Shown here: positions 44,380 through 59,300 of the stretch, piece after piece
How positions within the stretch are numbered: position 1 is the first letter of the stretch
How the letters are laid out: each line of letters opens with the position of its first letter
Origin: Maylandia zebra
Lineage: Eukaryota > Chordata > Actinopteri > Cichliformes > Cichlidae
Assembly (NCBI RefSeq): GCF_041146795.1
Contig: NC_135177.1
Coordinates: forward strand, 21,736,560-21,800,559
Length of the DNA stretch: 64,000 bases
Direction: 5' to 3'
Notes under the pieces: generated by a model
What the model saw: the letters and a program-made list of their open reading frames with translations, nothing else
Told to the model about the DNA's origin: nothing
The model's database searches: none
Made by a program: the position numbers and the translations under genes

Positions 44380-47300
44380 TCAAATGACCTGCACGGTCCC
44401 CAGAGAAAGGGTCCAGCCTCCAGGTGAGTCTCCCCCCTGGGACTTTGCTGCTGTGGGGGTTAAAACGCCAGAACTGGTGGCCTGAGCTGAAACTTGAGAC
44501 GCAGGAGCTTCTGCATCTGGTGCCAAAGCTGGTAAGGTTTGTGTGACTGAAGCAGGGATCATCTGTGTGTTCTGAGCTGGTGCCGCAACCGTTTCCTCTT
44601 CGATCGGTGTTTCTTGAGAGCCGCCCAGAATAGACGAAGAGTTTGAAAGTGGTGGAACCGACACAGAGATGAAACTGGGTGCTGGGCTGCACTCCCCTGA
44701 GGTGCTGGGGGGAGTGTGAGTATGCTTCTTCCTGCGGAGCGTGTCAATCCAGCTGGAGCTATGTCTGGAGGCAAAGGATGCCAGGGCCAGAGACGAGAGC
44801 CTCATATTTTTCCCTGATGTGATTAGCTCTCCAAAGCCTTCCTGATGGGCGAAGGCATAGCCGGATCTCCTTGAACCACCACGGGCGCCCAGACGGCCCT
44901 CTGACACACTGCCGGTACCACGCCAAGCGCTTCCAGTGTTACGACCTGGCGGCTTTCGTCTCTTCTGCCGCACCAGCTGAGTGTAACGAACCTGGAGAAC
45001 GATGAGACAGGAAATGGGACATCGTTTCAGCTTATAGGAACACGGCTAGTTCACCATAGCCGCACAAATAAGATCATCCAAAAATAAAAATAAAAACCAA
45101 AACAAAAAAAATTCCCCCAAAACAAAACAAAAACTCAAACTAATATTTACGCCATTTGACAACAAAATAAAAACTGAAAGTTTCAGTGAAACTTTCAGTT
45201 TTAGGACTTCTAAACCATCACATTTTTTCAAACTTTTATGCATCCTGCCTTATTTTTAGTCTTTGTAGTCTTTGCATCTACCCAGCAGTTCATCAAACTA
45301 TTTCTGCTGCTTTTAAACTCATGTTTTAGGTCATCGAAACCCAGAACATTTTGCACTTAACTCAAAATTAACCTCATCATAAAAAAAATCTGTAATAGTG
45401 ACTGTTGAGAAACTACATGCAAATCAAAGCAGGAACTTCTTCACAACATCTTGACATCGGCTTCGGTTGGATGCACGGCTAAGCTCAAGACATAACGTCT
45501 GATAAAGCCACACACTTATGTTGGATGAATTTACTGAAAGCAAGTCATGACATTAGGGGAAACTGATTAGGTCAATATTTGCAGGGTATTAAAGTGCACT
45601 GTGACGGTTAGCAATTAGTCCCGACCACCCCACACAAAGACACACAAAGATAAAATGTTTTTACACATGCAGTTAATCATTGCACAGAGTTCAAACTGAC
45701 GTTCTAGAAAGACTGTAAAGCATGTTGCAAGGAAGAAGATGGAGACATCAGTGTTAGAAACGCTGTGTTTTTGTGTGTTTTCTCACCGTGTCTGAGAGCT
45801 GAGGTTTGAGGTCCAGCTTGAGGAAGCGGAACGCCAAAACTGGAACTATGCATATTGCTGTTGCCAGTGCAATCGTTAACCACACGACTGGCTGCAATAA
45901 TGTGCTCTGGGCACTACCTGCACTTACAAACAGACAGAGAACAGACAAATGTGTTTTAGACATGTCTTGCTTTTCACTGTGTACACATGATTATTATTAT
46001 TATCTCCAACAGTAATGCATTTGGTGCAATGAAGTGATATCAGATTATACAAAATCAATCTATTCTCAGTACTGAAACTTACTTGTGTTTAGTTTTTAGA
46101 CTCACAAAATAGATTTTCATTACAAAAAAGTATGTAAATTATGGATGAAAACAAATCGGTGTTGGCAGAATGATATCGGCTAAGAAGAATTGCAGTATTT
46201 GATTTGCTGGTACACATGTGGCTGAGAAATGGGAGCAGGGACGAACCTACAAAGTGGAACTGATTAGGAAAGATCCTGAAGAGGGTCTGACTGTGCAGAG
46301 CAAACATGATGATGAAATAGGAGCCCAGAGAGCCCCACACAAACACATGGTTGAACACTGTCCAGAAGCCGGTATCGAGAACAATCTACAAACACAGACA
46401 TGCAAACAAAACAAAAAGAATAAACCCCCAGAAAACAGCAGATGCTCACAGTTAATATGCCACTCCTGAACAATTAATTGTTATACAACGCTGAGCTTGC
46501 CACTTCCCTGCATTTCTTTATATTTTGCTAGTAAAATGGGAAACAGGTGCAGCGGTTTATTGAAATCTGTGCAAATATACATGGAAATACAGGATATAAG
46601 CATTAATACACAATTCTAATGAGTTTGAAAATTAATATTGTGTATGACCATCTTTAATCTTCATCTCAGCCTGAGCTCTCTTAGACAAGCTTTCTTGTAA
46701 TTTCTTTAAGTAGTCTTCAGGAATATTTCTCCAGGATTCTTTAAGTAGAGCCTCAAAGCTCTACTTTGGATCTTGGCTTCCTTTTGTTCTGTTCTCTGTC
46801 GACATGATCCCACAATCCTTCAGTAATGTTGAGATCTGAGCTCTGGGGAGGCCAGTCTTTTTAGGTGCACCTTTACTGCATTCCCAGTGTCTTTGGGATC
46901 ACTGTCATGCTGAAAAATGAAGCTGTTGCCAATCAGATGCTTTCCCGATGATACTGCATGGCGGGTCAAAATCTGATGGGACTTTTCTGTGTTTCACCAA
47001 TTTTGACAAGTTCTCCAACACCACTGGCTGAAATGCTGCTATAAACCATGACAGAGTCTCCACCGTGTTTTATAGATGACTCACTGTTCTCCGTACGTAT
47101 TGATGATGATTTCAAACAAAAATTTCACATTTGGATTCATCCTTCCATAAAGCCTGATGCCACTGATTATTTTAGTTCAGTTCATGTGTAATTTGGCACA
47201 CTTCTTCTTAAGGAAGAGAGAGTTTCTCATCCACTGAGACCACCTTTGATGAACAGTAGATGGCTAAACTGCAGCGCCAGATGCATCTCTATTTCTTCAC

Positions 47301-50300
47301 GATGTTATTTTCAATACAAATGAAAAATAAAAACCTTCTCTGAAAGTGATTAAGTACAAAGACTAGATGAGAAGAAACTGGGAATGTAATTTAAAGAAAA
47401 GCCTTGCAAGACCAGAAATGACAGAACGTCTGGCTCCTTTGAAGTAAAATATAAAGAAATGAGGGGTGGCTCAACACTTTTGCACAGCACTCTGTGAGGC
47501 AGTCGCCTGCTTAAAGCACTCTACAGTTCCTCACCTGTACACTGACCACAATAACCAGGGCTGTCGCTGTGGTGACTGCAAAGGTCTGGTAGTCAGCGAG
47601 GGGTACTCCGTTGCTCTGAGTGGCATTGGACAGGACAGCATATGGAACAAAAAACAGCACCACTGATGTGTAGATGCCCTGGGCAATGCAGATGAAGAAC
47701 TCTCTCTTGTTGAAGAGGAGGTTGAGCTGCCCGGGCTCATACAACTTTGGATATTCCAAACTTCTGTGATCAGGAACATCCTGCATTCATAGAGGAAGTG
47801 AGATGCTGCGTTTACTAAAATAACATTATATAGAAACTACAGCCAAAACTTGTGGCTTGGTGTTCTGAGCAAAATGCTAACATCAGCATGTGAAAACAGT
47901 TCCATATTTCATGCTAATCCTGAGTACTGTCACCTCAGTTAAAAGGATGTGGTGTTGAACTTGATTGTCTGGGACCTTTTTGTGTCTGTTCTGGTTTTCT
48001 CTCACAATGTGTGCAGTATTTTTAGCCACGGTCCAACAGACTCTGGCCAAAAACGTGTCTTATATGCATTTTTTTAAAATCCACGAGACAGATTTCAAAT
48101 GCAAAAGAAAATTATTTTCTGATTCATGAAACTTCATGGAGTTTTATAAAAAACGAAATGTAAAATAAAATCTTATGAGAGCTCAATACAAAGGAATAAA
48201 TGTGAAAGACCTGGTCAAATATCCCCATGGCCAGCACAGGGAGGGAGGTGTAGACAATGTTGAAGAGTGTGATGAAGTACTGATCGTATACGGTCTACAA
48301 AAAAAACACACACAAACAGAGTTATAATCATGACTGTAACCCTTTACAGTATGCTTTAATCATAACCTCTACTCTCTGACCTGGGCAGAGAAACCACAGA
48401 AGAAGCCAAACCAGAAGTGCACCATGGTGAAGGCAAAGTTCTTGTAGAAGAAGTAGCAGAGGAAACGGCACATACGCAGGTATGACCAGCGGCCGTGGAC
48501 CAGCAGGAGGCGCTGTAGAAAGCGGAACTGGGAAAAGGAGTAGTCACTGGCTAGCACAGCCTGGATGCCCTCCTGACCTGAGATACCAACTCCAATATGA
48601 GCACCTGGAAGCGTGCAGATGAAATGAAAAGACAAATTCAAGAGATTTTTTCCCCCCCAGTTTTCTATACAGACAGTGCTGGGAAAAAGGATTTGACCCC
48701 TTCCTGATGTCTTAGTTTTTATACATATTTGTCACACTTACACGTTTCAGACGATCAAAGAAATTTTACTTTTACTAGACAACTCTAAATCTTTCATTTT
48801 TTTGTGTGTTTTTTGAGCCACTCAGAGGTGGACTTGCTGTGTGTTAATTGTCCTGGTGCATAACCCAAGTGAGCCTGAGCTTCAGGGCACGAACTGATGG
48901 CTGGAGGTTCTTCTTCAGTAGAGAGCAGAATTTATGCTTCCATGAATTATAGCAAGTCGTCCTGAAGCAGCAAATCAACCCCAGATCACAGTACAACCAC
49001 CATGTATGATTATTGGTATGATGTCCTTTTTATGAAAAGCTGTGTTCGTTTTATGCCAAAGGCACTCTAACCTTTAAAAAAGTTCAACTTTTGTCTCACC
49101 AGTCCACAGAATATTTTCACAAACATCAAGATGTTTTTGATAATTGATGTTTGTGAAACAAGCCTTTGTGTTCTTTTTGGTCACTAGTGGTTTTTTAACT
49201 TTTGAATTCACCCATTGATGCCATTTTTGTTGAATCTCTTTCTTATTGCTGAATCACAAACTCTGATCTTAACTGAAGCAAATGAGGCCTGCAGTCTCAT
49301 ATTGAAATTTCTTTGATCCTCTGAAACATGATGAGTGTGACAAATATGCAAAGAACTAAGAAACCAGAATGGGGCAAACACTTATTTGCCCCAGTGTAGA
49401 CAATGGTAAAAGTTTCACACTGTTTTTTTCTCAGATGTGTATGATATCAATGAGAGGGGAAAACCAAAATGGTGCACTCATCTTTGACACCTCACACGCC
49501 TACTGTTCAAACCTTCTGTTTATCAAGGGCAGACAGTCAGAAGAAAGACTGAAATAAAACAACTGTTGCATAAAGGACCAGAGCATAATAATAAATAAAT
49601 AGGATTATTATAAACTGTGAATAATATAAAGCTACTTGCAGAGTCCAAGAGTAAAGAAATAGAGTACAGGGACATATGGACACAACAGGTTACCTTTAGG
49701 CCCTGCTGTCTGTATTTTACACAATCTAATAAGTGAAAACTGTGGCAAAAGCTAACTCTAGCTAATAAAACTTTATCATTTTCTAACGGAGAACCTTTCC
49801 TCTCGGTTATGAGCTATAGTTAATGCCATGTTGAATAACTTAGCAACGTTAGCATGCTCATTACCTTCCTGTCGAGAAGACTAATGCCACATAACATTAT
49901 GTGGAGGAAGAAAGCGGTAGCCAGAAAATGTTTTCACAACTTGGGAACCCAAGGTTCCCACAAACTTCCCACAAACTTCCCACTAACTGCTGGTAACTGA
50001 TTGGGAAACCAGCATTACCATCAGCAAAACCATAATTCTCAGTTTAACTTGAGTATGTGTTCCATTTTCAATAGCTGGACAAAAAGAGCACAGAAGGGGG
50101 AAAAACATTTGATTGTTTCGAGATTTTTAAATCAGAAATTACAGGAAGTGAACCAATCCTTCTCCTCACTGCTGCACTGATTGCATTTCTGTTTTACACT
50201 TGCATGCAGATATGTAGACATGATGTACATCCACAGACAAACACACACAGGCTGATGCACTTACAACACACTGATTACAAGACATGCAGAGAAACAGAGC

Positions 50301-53262
50301 ACTGAGGTATTAATAGTTTTCTCTTTTAGTTTGCCTTTAAGCTTAGAAATAAATATTATGAAGCAATGATTGACAGTATAGTTCAGTCTTAGTACAATTA
50401 TTTGTACAGTGAACAGTTCAAACACAAGCCTCCTTTCTATTAAACACAAATACGTTATCTTCTAAACATCTTTTCAAAGCTTAACAGGACATATTTGGTG
50501 TTTTGGGATTTTAGGAGTGACACTAAAATTAAATGTGACTTCTGTCGATTTGTTTTGTTTGTCGGCGTCACATCCATCTATAAGCAGTGAACAAATAATT
50601 TGTAAATAAGGCCTAAAAGAACACTGACAACCAAACCTTTACCTCAGGAGGACTCCTGCAACACAGATTTCCACATGACCTACATCACTACTAGGAACAG
50701 CGTGCAGATAAACAACTTCTACAGCCGCACTTCTGCTTAGGATTTCCATTGCTTAAAAGTAGACAAGCCACCCAAATGGCTAAACCCAACTTCTCTCTTC
50801 TTTTCTGAAAACAATATTTCAGTTACACTTTTGCACAACTCACTTTTGATCATGCTGATGTCATTAGCACCGTCTCCTATAGCCAGCGTGACGGCCTTCT
50901 TGCGCTTCTTGATGAGCTCCACCACCTGAGCTTTTTGCAGTGGCGTGACTCTGCAGCAGATGACCGCTTTGCACGCGCACGCTGTCGACACAAACTCTGC
51001 CTCCATGTCTGCTTCGAGAGCGTGGGCCTACCACAAGACAACGGAGAGAGGTTTTAGACGTTCAGGCGGTAAAAGGAGTCCAAGTTGCTGCTTTGAAGAA
51101 AAGTACTTAATGAGAAAGAATTGTTTTTATGTAACTAAGCTTAAATTTCCGTGACAGATATCATGCAGGAGTGTTATTCATACCAGACTGTGACCGTTGA
51201 TTACGAGGGCAAACTCTCCTGAGATGTTGTCCATTAAGTTAGAGAGAGGCAGAGGAGGAGGAAGGGGAGAGCCATGCAGCTGCTTCCCCACTCCTCCTCC
51301 ACTTCCACCTGCCGTATCACCTCCTTCTTGTCCTTCTTTGAATCCATTTCCATTGAAACATGGCTCCCTCCATCCCTGCATTCCCTCCTCTTTAACTCCA
51401 TCTCTGGTACGTGACAGCTCAATCATCCTTTCCCTCGCTCTTCTAGAGAGGAAGACAAACAAAGCCCACATCAACAGTGTCTATCTGCATCACAGAGACA
51501 TAATTACATGACAACATGATCATGCACAGCAAAAAAAAAAAAAGAGATCTGAGTGTGGGATAAGGAATATAGACTCACAAAAGCAAGTACATAGGGGATA
51601 GTTGGAAAAGTAACATGGATGTGAAGAAGATTAGTGATAATGGCAGGTTTTATCCTGAGCCTGATATTCCAATATAGGCTCTTTATAACTTGAATAATTG
51701 CACTTTCCAAGTGAATTTGAACATTGCACAAAGAACATCAAAAATACCAGTTTAGAGTTCTTCTGTCTTTGAAAGATAATTTTATTCTTTTGCACCATTA
51801 CACTGGATTTGGTCACTTTCTAAACTGACTTCATAGTTAAGGGGTATGTTGCAATGCTGCTCATATTTAACCTTGTGAGTTCTCAGCCATAATCAGTGAT
51901 GACTGGAACTCTAACCCTTTGCTATCAGTTCATGTCATGATGATCACTGAAGTCTGGGAAAAATCTCTTTCAATTATTCCTTTTTGCTTTTATCTAAAAT
52001 GTCAGGGTCATGAATCAGTCCTCACAGGGTGACCTGGATGATTTGACTAGAAATGAGTCAAGAAGCTCTGGTCACTGTCGAGTGATTCTCACAGAGTAGT
52101 TGGAACATTTTGCTACCACACCTACCGACTTCAATCATGCATACATTTCTTAGTTTCTGCCCGCCCGTCATCTGGAGTTTGGCATTTATTCTCGATCCCA
52201 CAGTGTACAGTCTAGTACAGTGTGCACATAACCAGACTGACCTGAGTTCTTGCCGTACGCTCTGGACGGTGTGGCCACTGATGATGAAAACCTCGGTCAT
52301 ATCATCTGTCAGCATCTTGCAGGAGTAGCCTATGTTTACAGCCGTTTCTGTGTGAAGGAATGGGAGAGGATCTAACAAATACAAGTGCTGTTTCAGTTAA
52401 AAGCTATTTGCTAATGTACTGCTCGTCGTTTCGGCTACTTCTCCCTTTGCAGGCATGCCTCTGGCCTTAAACTATAATAGCTGCTGCAGGCACGTCAGTC
52501 AACATGTCCCTTTATTTTTCATTCACTGCACTCATTCCTACAGCCTACGGTCCTTTGGTGATGACAGAATACATGATAAATTTCCAGAAATTAATTTTTC
52601 CAGTGCTAGCCCAGTAAATAGGTTCAGACTACAAAAGCAAGAGGGGTGTAGCAGTACTGTATGTTTACATGAATGACAATACACCCACATAGTCAAGGTG
52701 CAAATAGATGCACCGATGCTTAAAGTTTTCAGTTTCAACAACCTCCTCATCACAAGGATGCTGCTCTATAATTAGTTTAAATTTTGCAGATTCTTTTGCG
52801 TTTTAAACCCTTGTCTAAACGGTTTAAATGTTTTAAACATGCACACTAAGTTCTGAAAGCTGGTGCAAAACTGTGTGCATCTCACCCTGTTTATCTCCAG
52901 TAAGAACCCAGATTTTAATGTTAGCCAGAGAGAGGACAGCAATGGTCTCTGGAACGCCTTCCTGCAGCTTGTCCTCTATAGCAGTGGCACCCAGAAGCTA
53001 GAAACACAGGCCGAGAGAGAGAGAAACACAAACAAATAAATTGCATATTTAAGGAAATTTAAGACGGGCTTAAATGCAATTGTTGTGTTAACACTATGAG
53101 TAGAAAACCCAAACTCAAAAGCATACGTGTGCTCCAAATATAGAAAGTAAAAGAAAGGAATTTCCCTCGAACTGCTTAAGTTTCAGTGATCCCAACAAGT
53201 TCCCCTTGCTCATTGCAACATTTTTACTTTATTTGAACTTTTTACATGAAGGGCAAACGGGC

Positions 53263-53318
<56 letters not shown>

Positions 53319-56300
53319 TAAATAAGACACATTATCTTGATACAGATTCATACATTATCTGAAAATAAACTCACTGACCATCATATTTTGTTCTACTTCC
53401 TCATAAGCTGCTGCCAGTCTATCCTCCCTGCAGTCTGTGGCCTTATCAGCAAAGCGGTGGCTCTCTGACCAGGCCTCCCATTCATCCTCTGACAGGTCCC
53501 TGTAGGCCAGAGCCAGGGTCCGTAACCCATCTGCTGCATACTCCTAGCACCAAAAATATACACATAAACATGTAGAAAAACAAAAATATACAGCAGGGAC
53601 ATTAAGAATCACATGACTAAGCATTAAGTAGTGTTGTTTGATGATTTTTAACTTATACTTAATCTAAGAAATGTGTCATGCCATGATGAGGTTGACTGTC
53701 TCATTAGGAGAAGGTAAATAAAAATGAAGTGCTGTTAAAAGTTGTTTTAAAGTGTGGAGACTCTAGATGGCAGTGCAGCTCAAGCCATCCGTCCAAGAGC
53801 TGACTTACATTGAGGTGGTCTGAAGTAATACTCATTACTTCCTGGTTACAAGGGTGGAGTCTTTCCAACAGAACAGTGTCAGCTCCTTTACAGTAGAGCC
53901 GAATCCTGCCCTCTGGGTTACGTACTGAAAATAAAAAAGAGAGAAATGAAGAAAAAATAAATCTCAGCAATTCAGACAATTTTTCCATCACCTTTACAAT
54001 AACGGAAGAACTCTTCAACAAAGGCCACCGGTAGTCTTTATAATTATGGGTGTATGTGTGTGTCCTCAGAGCCTGGCAGCAGAGGTAAAAGTAATTTATG
54101 ACCAGAGGTCAAATTTACAGCATATTCATCCATCCATCCATTCATAGCATATTTCAGCTGTAAGGGGTCTAGAGGTGAGATACACCCTACACAGGTCACC
54201 AGGTTATTGCAGGGCTGCCACAGAGAGAAGGACAATCATACACGTTCACGGGCAGTCCAGAATCACCAGTTAACCTAACATGCACGTCTTTGGACTGTGG
54301 GAGGAAGCCAGAGTAACCCACTTCACACAGAAAGACCAAAAAAACCCCGAAAACAAAGGTTAAAACCCAGAACTTTTATGCAACAATGTGGCAACAAAGA
54401 TAAAGATTGCACCACAATGCCATCCTGTACAACAGCACTGTACAGCCATACCAGTTTCTGCTATGGCAAGCTGTTAAGTGATTGTCTTGTGACATTGCAC
54501 AGATACATGTGGCCCTGAAAGGTCAAATGCACTGCAACTTACGAAAACACAAATAGAAAAATGCTGCAAAAGCGCACAATGCACAATGAAAGTTAAAAAA
54601 CCCAAATCTCACAAAACAAGACAATAATGTGACGTAAGTGACAGAAACCAAAATATGTGGAGGATTGCACTGAGACACGCTTGAAAGAAGCCAATGATTT
54701 ATAAGTGTTGTTTTTGCATATTTGTTTCCTTTTCCATTGTGTGCTTTTGTAGAATTGCTGTGCATTTGACCTCTCGGGGCCACCATACACAGGTTTTTTG
54801 TAGTTAAATCAGAAGAAAAAGCACGGATTGCTGCATACCTATAACAGACATTCGCTTGCGTATGTTGTTGAAGTCCAGTATGGCGAGCAGCGAGTAGGTG
54901 ACGGTGCGTCCCATTTCTGTGGTGGTTATCGTCCCAGGTGTTCGGGAGCGAAACACAAAGCCAAAGTTTCGAGCCGCCGTCACTAAAGCGCCCTCGTCTG
55001 GAGACTGAGCCTTATAAACCAGCTCTCCTGTGCAGGCAGGTAAAACAGTCGTTAAATATTATACGATAACGAATGAGCAGATGTTGAGTTTTGATGTCAT
55101 TATTTGCTGTTTTGCAGTTTCTCTCTTTTTTTAAGCTCACCCTCACTTTTCTCCTCACTCATAACGGTGTGACAGAGGGAGAGCAAGCGGAAAAACTCAT
55201 GAGTGCACGAGTCTCCCACTTTCACTGATTCCAGCAGCTTGTCATCATAGAAGCAGAAGTCTGGGTCCGCCAGCGGGTTGAAGGGACTGAAGTCCAGCCT
55301 CTGAAGACAAATGAGTGATAAATAAAATCACAGGTGATAACAGACATGCATGTGATCTATGATTGATCAAAAAACACTCATACGCACCTTTGGCTGAGTT
55401 TCCAGTGGGTCTGTTAGATCACCTGACAAACACATCGGCACCACATGTATGAGCTCTGATATACACGTACATACGGTCTCGGCTACATGCACATGTATTG
55501 TGTGTGTCCTTACCGTAACTCTGTCCATTGATGGAGCACTTATTGAACGTCATGATGTTCTGAGTGAGCGTTCCAGTCTTGTCACTGAAGATGTATTCAA
55601 CCTAGGATCATTTTAGGAGTATATAACTACTCAAAGCAAAGCACGATGGATGGATTTGCAGAGTAGAGTGAGTCTGGACACTTACTTGTCCCAGTTCCTC
55701 GTTCAGAGTGGTGGTCCTGGCCTCAGCTGCTGTGTTACATTGTGAGCAGAACATCTGTTGGTCCCAGTTAATGAAGTAGCTGTGACCGAGCCTGATCACC
55801 TCCACACTGAAGCAGGTGAGGAAAGGGAGAGGTTACAAACTCCGAGCCGTTCACAGTTTAAAATAAATGTAACTAAGTAAGTAACAGAACAAGTAAGCAC
55901 AGAACAATACAAAGATTTTCTGGCCAAATACATTTGGCATGCAGTCAGTGCAGTTCACTGACTTACTGATTACCAAGGACCAGATCTCTTTGCACACACA
56001 GTAAGATTGTGTGCATGTAAATACAGAAAAGCATGTAGCGATTTTTGAAAATTACGTTTATACAGCTGTGTGCATGTTCCTCTTTTCTAAATCTCAGTCA
56101 TTATGAAATTTAAGCATGTGCACAACTCTCAGTTCCACTTCTCTGACTGGATATAGACACCAATACTTTCAATACTTGCACTCCTATTTGCACCTGAAGC
56201 TGTCTGGAAAACAAAAGACCACAACTGGCTTGACCAGAGGAATGAAGAGAACAAGAAAAAAGAAATGTGGGTTTTGTTTGCCTCACTTCTGGAGACACAA

Positions 56301-59300
56301 ACAGAAGAAAAACTCTTGTAAATGAAAAATAATTGGGGCCATTGTACCACTAGGCACCAGCTTTTTACAGCACTAATATTACCAATGAATGACTGTGATA
56401 AGAGGACTGATAAAACCAAGTACACGATAAATTTTCAATGATGTTTGCAAATGGCAAACACTATCTCCAACTGCCGCTTTATATTAATCGCTGTCTAACT
56501 AATCTTTATCTCTACTTCCGAGTATTGTGGTTGACTTTCTATGTAAAGTTGGGAACACGCATGGTCACAAGTCCAGTATTATGCAAATTGTTGTGCAACC
56601 CATCATTTCTTGATATTTTGAAGTACAGCAATCTATTGACACACAGATTGCAAGATATAAGGAAGAAGTAAAGCTTATAAATGTTTATATGTGTGTGTGT
56701 GTGTGTGTGTTTAAATCCAGGTATGCTTTAACTGCTTTGGCAGTGTGTTTGGGATCAAGACAGAGCCTCGACTATGTTTTACAGATGGCTGTAGACGCTG
56801 TTGTATCTCTCTCTTTACCTCCTGTGAACATCTTGATTTCAACGGTCACTAAACACAAATGTGAAAATTTCATATTTGGATTCATCACTCCATCAGACTT
56901 GTTGCCAGTTCTTAAAAATGGCTTCTTAACAGCTGCACTACTATTGAGGCCATTTCTGATGAAGCTTCAGAGAACAGAGAACTGCCTCAGGTCTTTGCTT
57001 TGTCTTTTCCAATTCCATAATGACTTTCAGATGCTATTTATCTGTTGTAGATAGTTCGTTTTAGTTGTTGAGGTGTTAGGTTTTGAGTTAGTCTTCATTT
57101 TTATGTTTTAATGATTAACAAACACACAAAAACAAGCAGTCCTACGAACATTGTCAGGTACACGGACTGGACTGAAAATGAGTGAAAAAGAAGCTAATGT
57201 CCAAAGAAACACTATAAATGATTTTCAGAAAGTCTGGAGCACTTTTGCTCAAGACAATTAAAAAAAGTATGAAGTAAGCCTGAAGTAAGCAAAATATGAG
57301 GAAATGAGGGTTGGCTTAAGACTTTTGCACAGTATTCTATCCATGAGGTCCATACATTCTTTCTTTATAAACACCAGTTTATATGTGGGAAGGGCAAACA
57401 CAGGGTTTTTGTCTGTAAGCATCATTTATATATTCTTATAGAACTATTGCTTTCTTCCTACCTGACATATAGAGAGATAGGCACGACGGTATTAAGAATG
57501 ATGACGTAGGACCAAAAGGAGAGGAAGGCCGAGAACAGGAAGTTATTCACAGGAGTGTCCCAAGCCAGGTAGCTCTGGAACAAGGACCCCACCTCTTTCT
57601 CCCACCCTGCATTACCCACAGCCAGGATCATACCCATGCACACCAGGAAGCCAAATATCTGACAGAAAATGGACACAGGCAAAAAAGTAGAGATTAAATA
57701 AATGAATTTTACAGTTAGATCTATAGTCATTTAAGCCTAAGTTAGAACAGAATACATCAGTAGTGTAGATATATGAAACTAAATTCAAGCCAGTGAGATC
57801 ATGTCCTGAAATAGTTATGAGCTATGAAAATGAGAAGTGTGGGATGTCCTACCCAGAGGACCAGTGTGTTCATCAATCGATCGATACTCGTACGCTTAAA
57901 CTTGGTGCGACCGCTGTTCTGCATTAGCTTGGTGTCTGGGCCTGGCAAACAGAAACAGGGTAAGACTTGCAACATACAGCAAATGCATTATTTTTCTGTG
58001 CAAACATGCACACACCTACCTGCAAAGATGACCAGGCCATAGCAAGCCTCTGTGTTGCGGAGCACGCATCCTCGGAGGAGCATGTTCTGATTGGTCAGGC
58101 TGTATTTCTTCTCTCTCCAGTACAGAGTCCCGGAAAAACGATCCAGCTTGTTGTTGGGAGGCTCACACACCACCTCTCCTTCAAACAAAGAAGAGTGTGG
58201 ACAAGCAAACACACAAATGTAAATTAGATGCTCATTCATAGTCATCTGAATCCAGTCACTGCTATGTTTTTAGAATTGAATTAATCACCCGGATGACATC
58301 ACGCTGTTGTCGTGCACCTGAACACGTGCACAGAGGGAGGATCACACACCTTTTGTAAGCTGATGTGAGGCAAAACGTGAGCAGATTTGCTGCAGTGATG
58401 CATTTTCCCGAGCAGGTGAGGAGTGTGTGGGTGTGATGTGCTGACACAGTGATGCGGTGGCTGTGTGATAGGCTGCCATTCACTGGTGGTGGAGCCGTAC
58501 AGAAAGTGTGTGTCTCTGTTTGTGTGTATGTGTGAATTTTAGTGTGAAATGTGCATTAGCATGATTGAGAAAACATTTGATTCAAGCTTCCTGGTGCATG
58601 CTGAAGACCGTTAATCCTTATTCTGCAATGCAAAAAGACAAAACAAGTTTCTCCTCCTAACTCACCGTCAAATGAAGCCAAGTTGTTCGGGTCTCCAAGT
58701 TCAGATGTCACTGACACAGACTGACGCACCTTCATATTGGTCTCTCTGCAAGATAAAACCACACACAGCAGTTTAGATGTAGTGTTGCGTTCCTTCTGCA
58801 GATTTTAGGTTTTTTTTGGTCACGCGAACAGATGTTGAGGTGCAGCGTGTTTTCTGACCCGTCTAGCTCGGCTGTCTCGATGTAACAGAGACCATGAGGT
58901 TCAGTGCTAGACAACAGGAGCAGGTCAGCCTGAAAATGGATACAACAGCTGAGATTAGCATCAGCACGGTCAACATGGACTGAACTAGAAAAGCGCTGAT
59001 GACACAGCAACGACTGTTTGCATCTATTACAGCTACAAGAAAAGGCAGAATAATTGCAACTGAAAGCATGTTAGTGATTAAATGTAGCACTTCTAATGAG
59101 GCACATAATGCATTACAATCCATTTAGCATCAGAGCTTGTGGTCTACTGAAAGCTATTATGATCAAACAGAGGTCTAAAAACACGAGAAGATGCTGGTGC
59201 TGAACACTAAGCTGGTGTAATGGTGGATAAATGGGCCTTTTTGGACTACTGATCACTATGTTTTCTTTTGTTTCTGTGCTGGGTGCACACTTACTGCCAC

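Noticed and set aside
54523-54786. 87-codon minus-strand open frame in an atp8b2 intron
   Set aside because: It shows no family resemblance or splice links; the flanking atp8b2 exons 53809-53924 and 54839-55027 join in phase without it.
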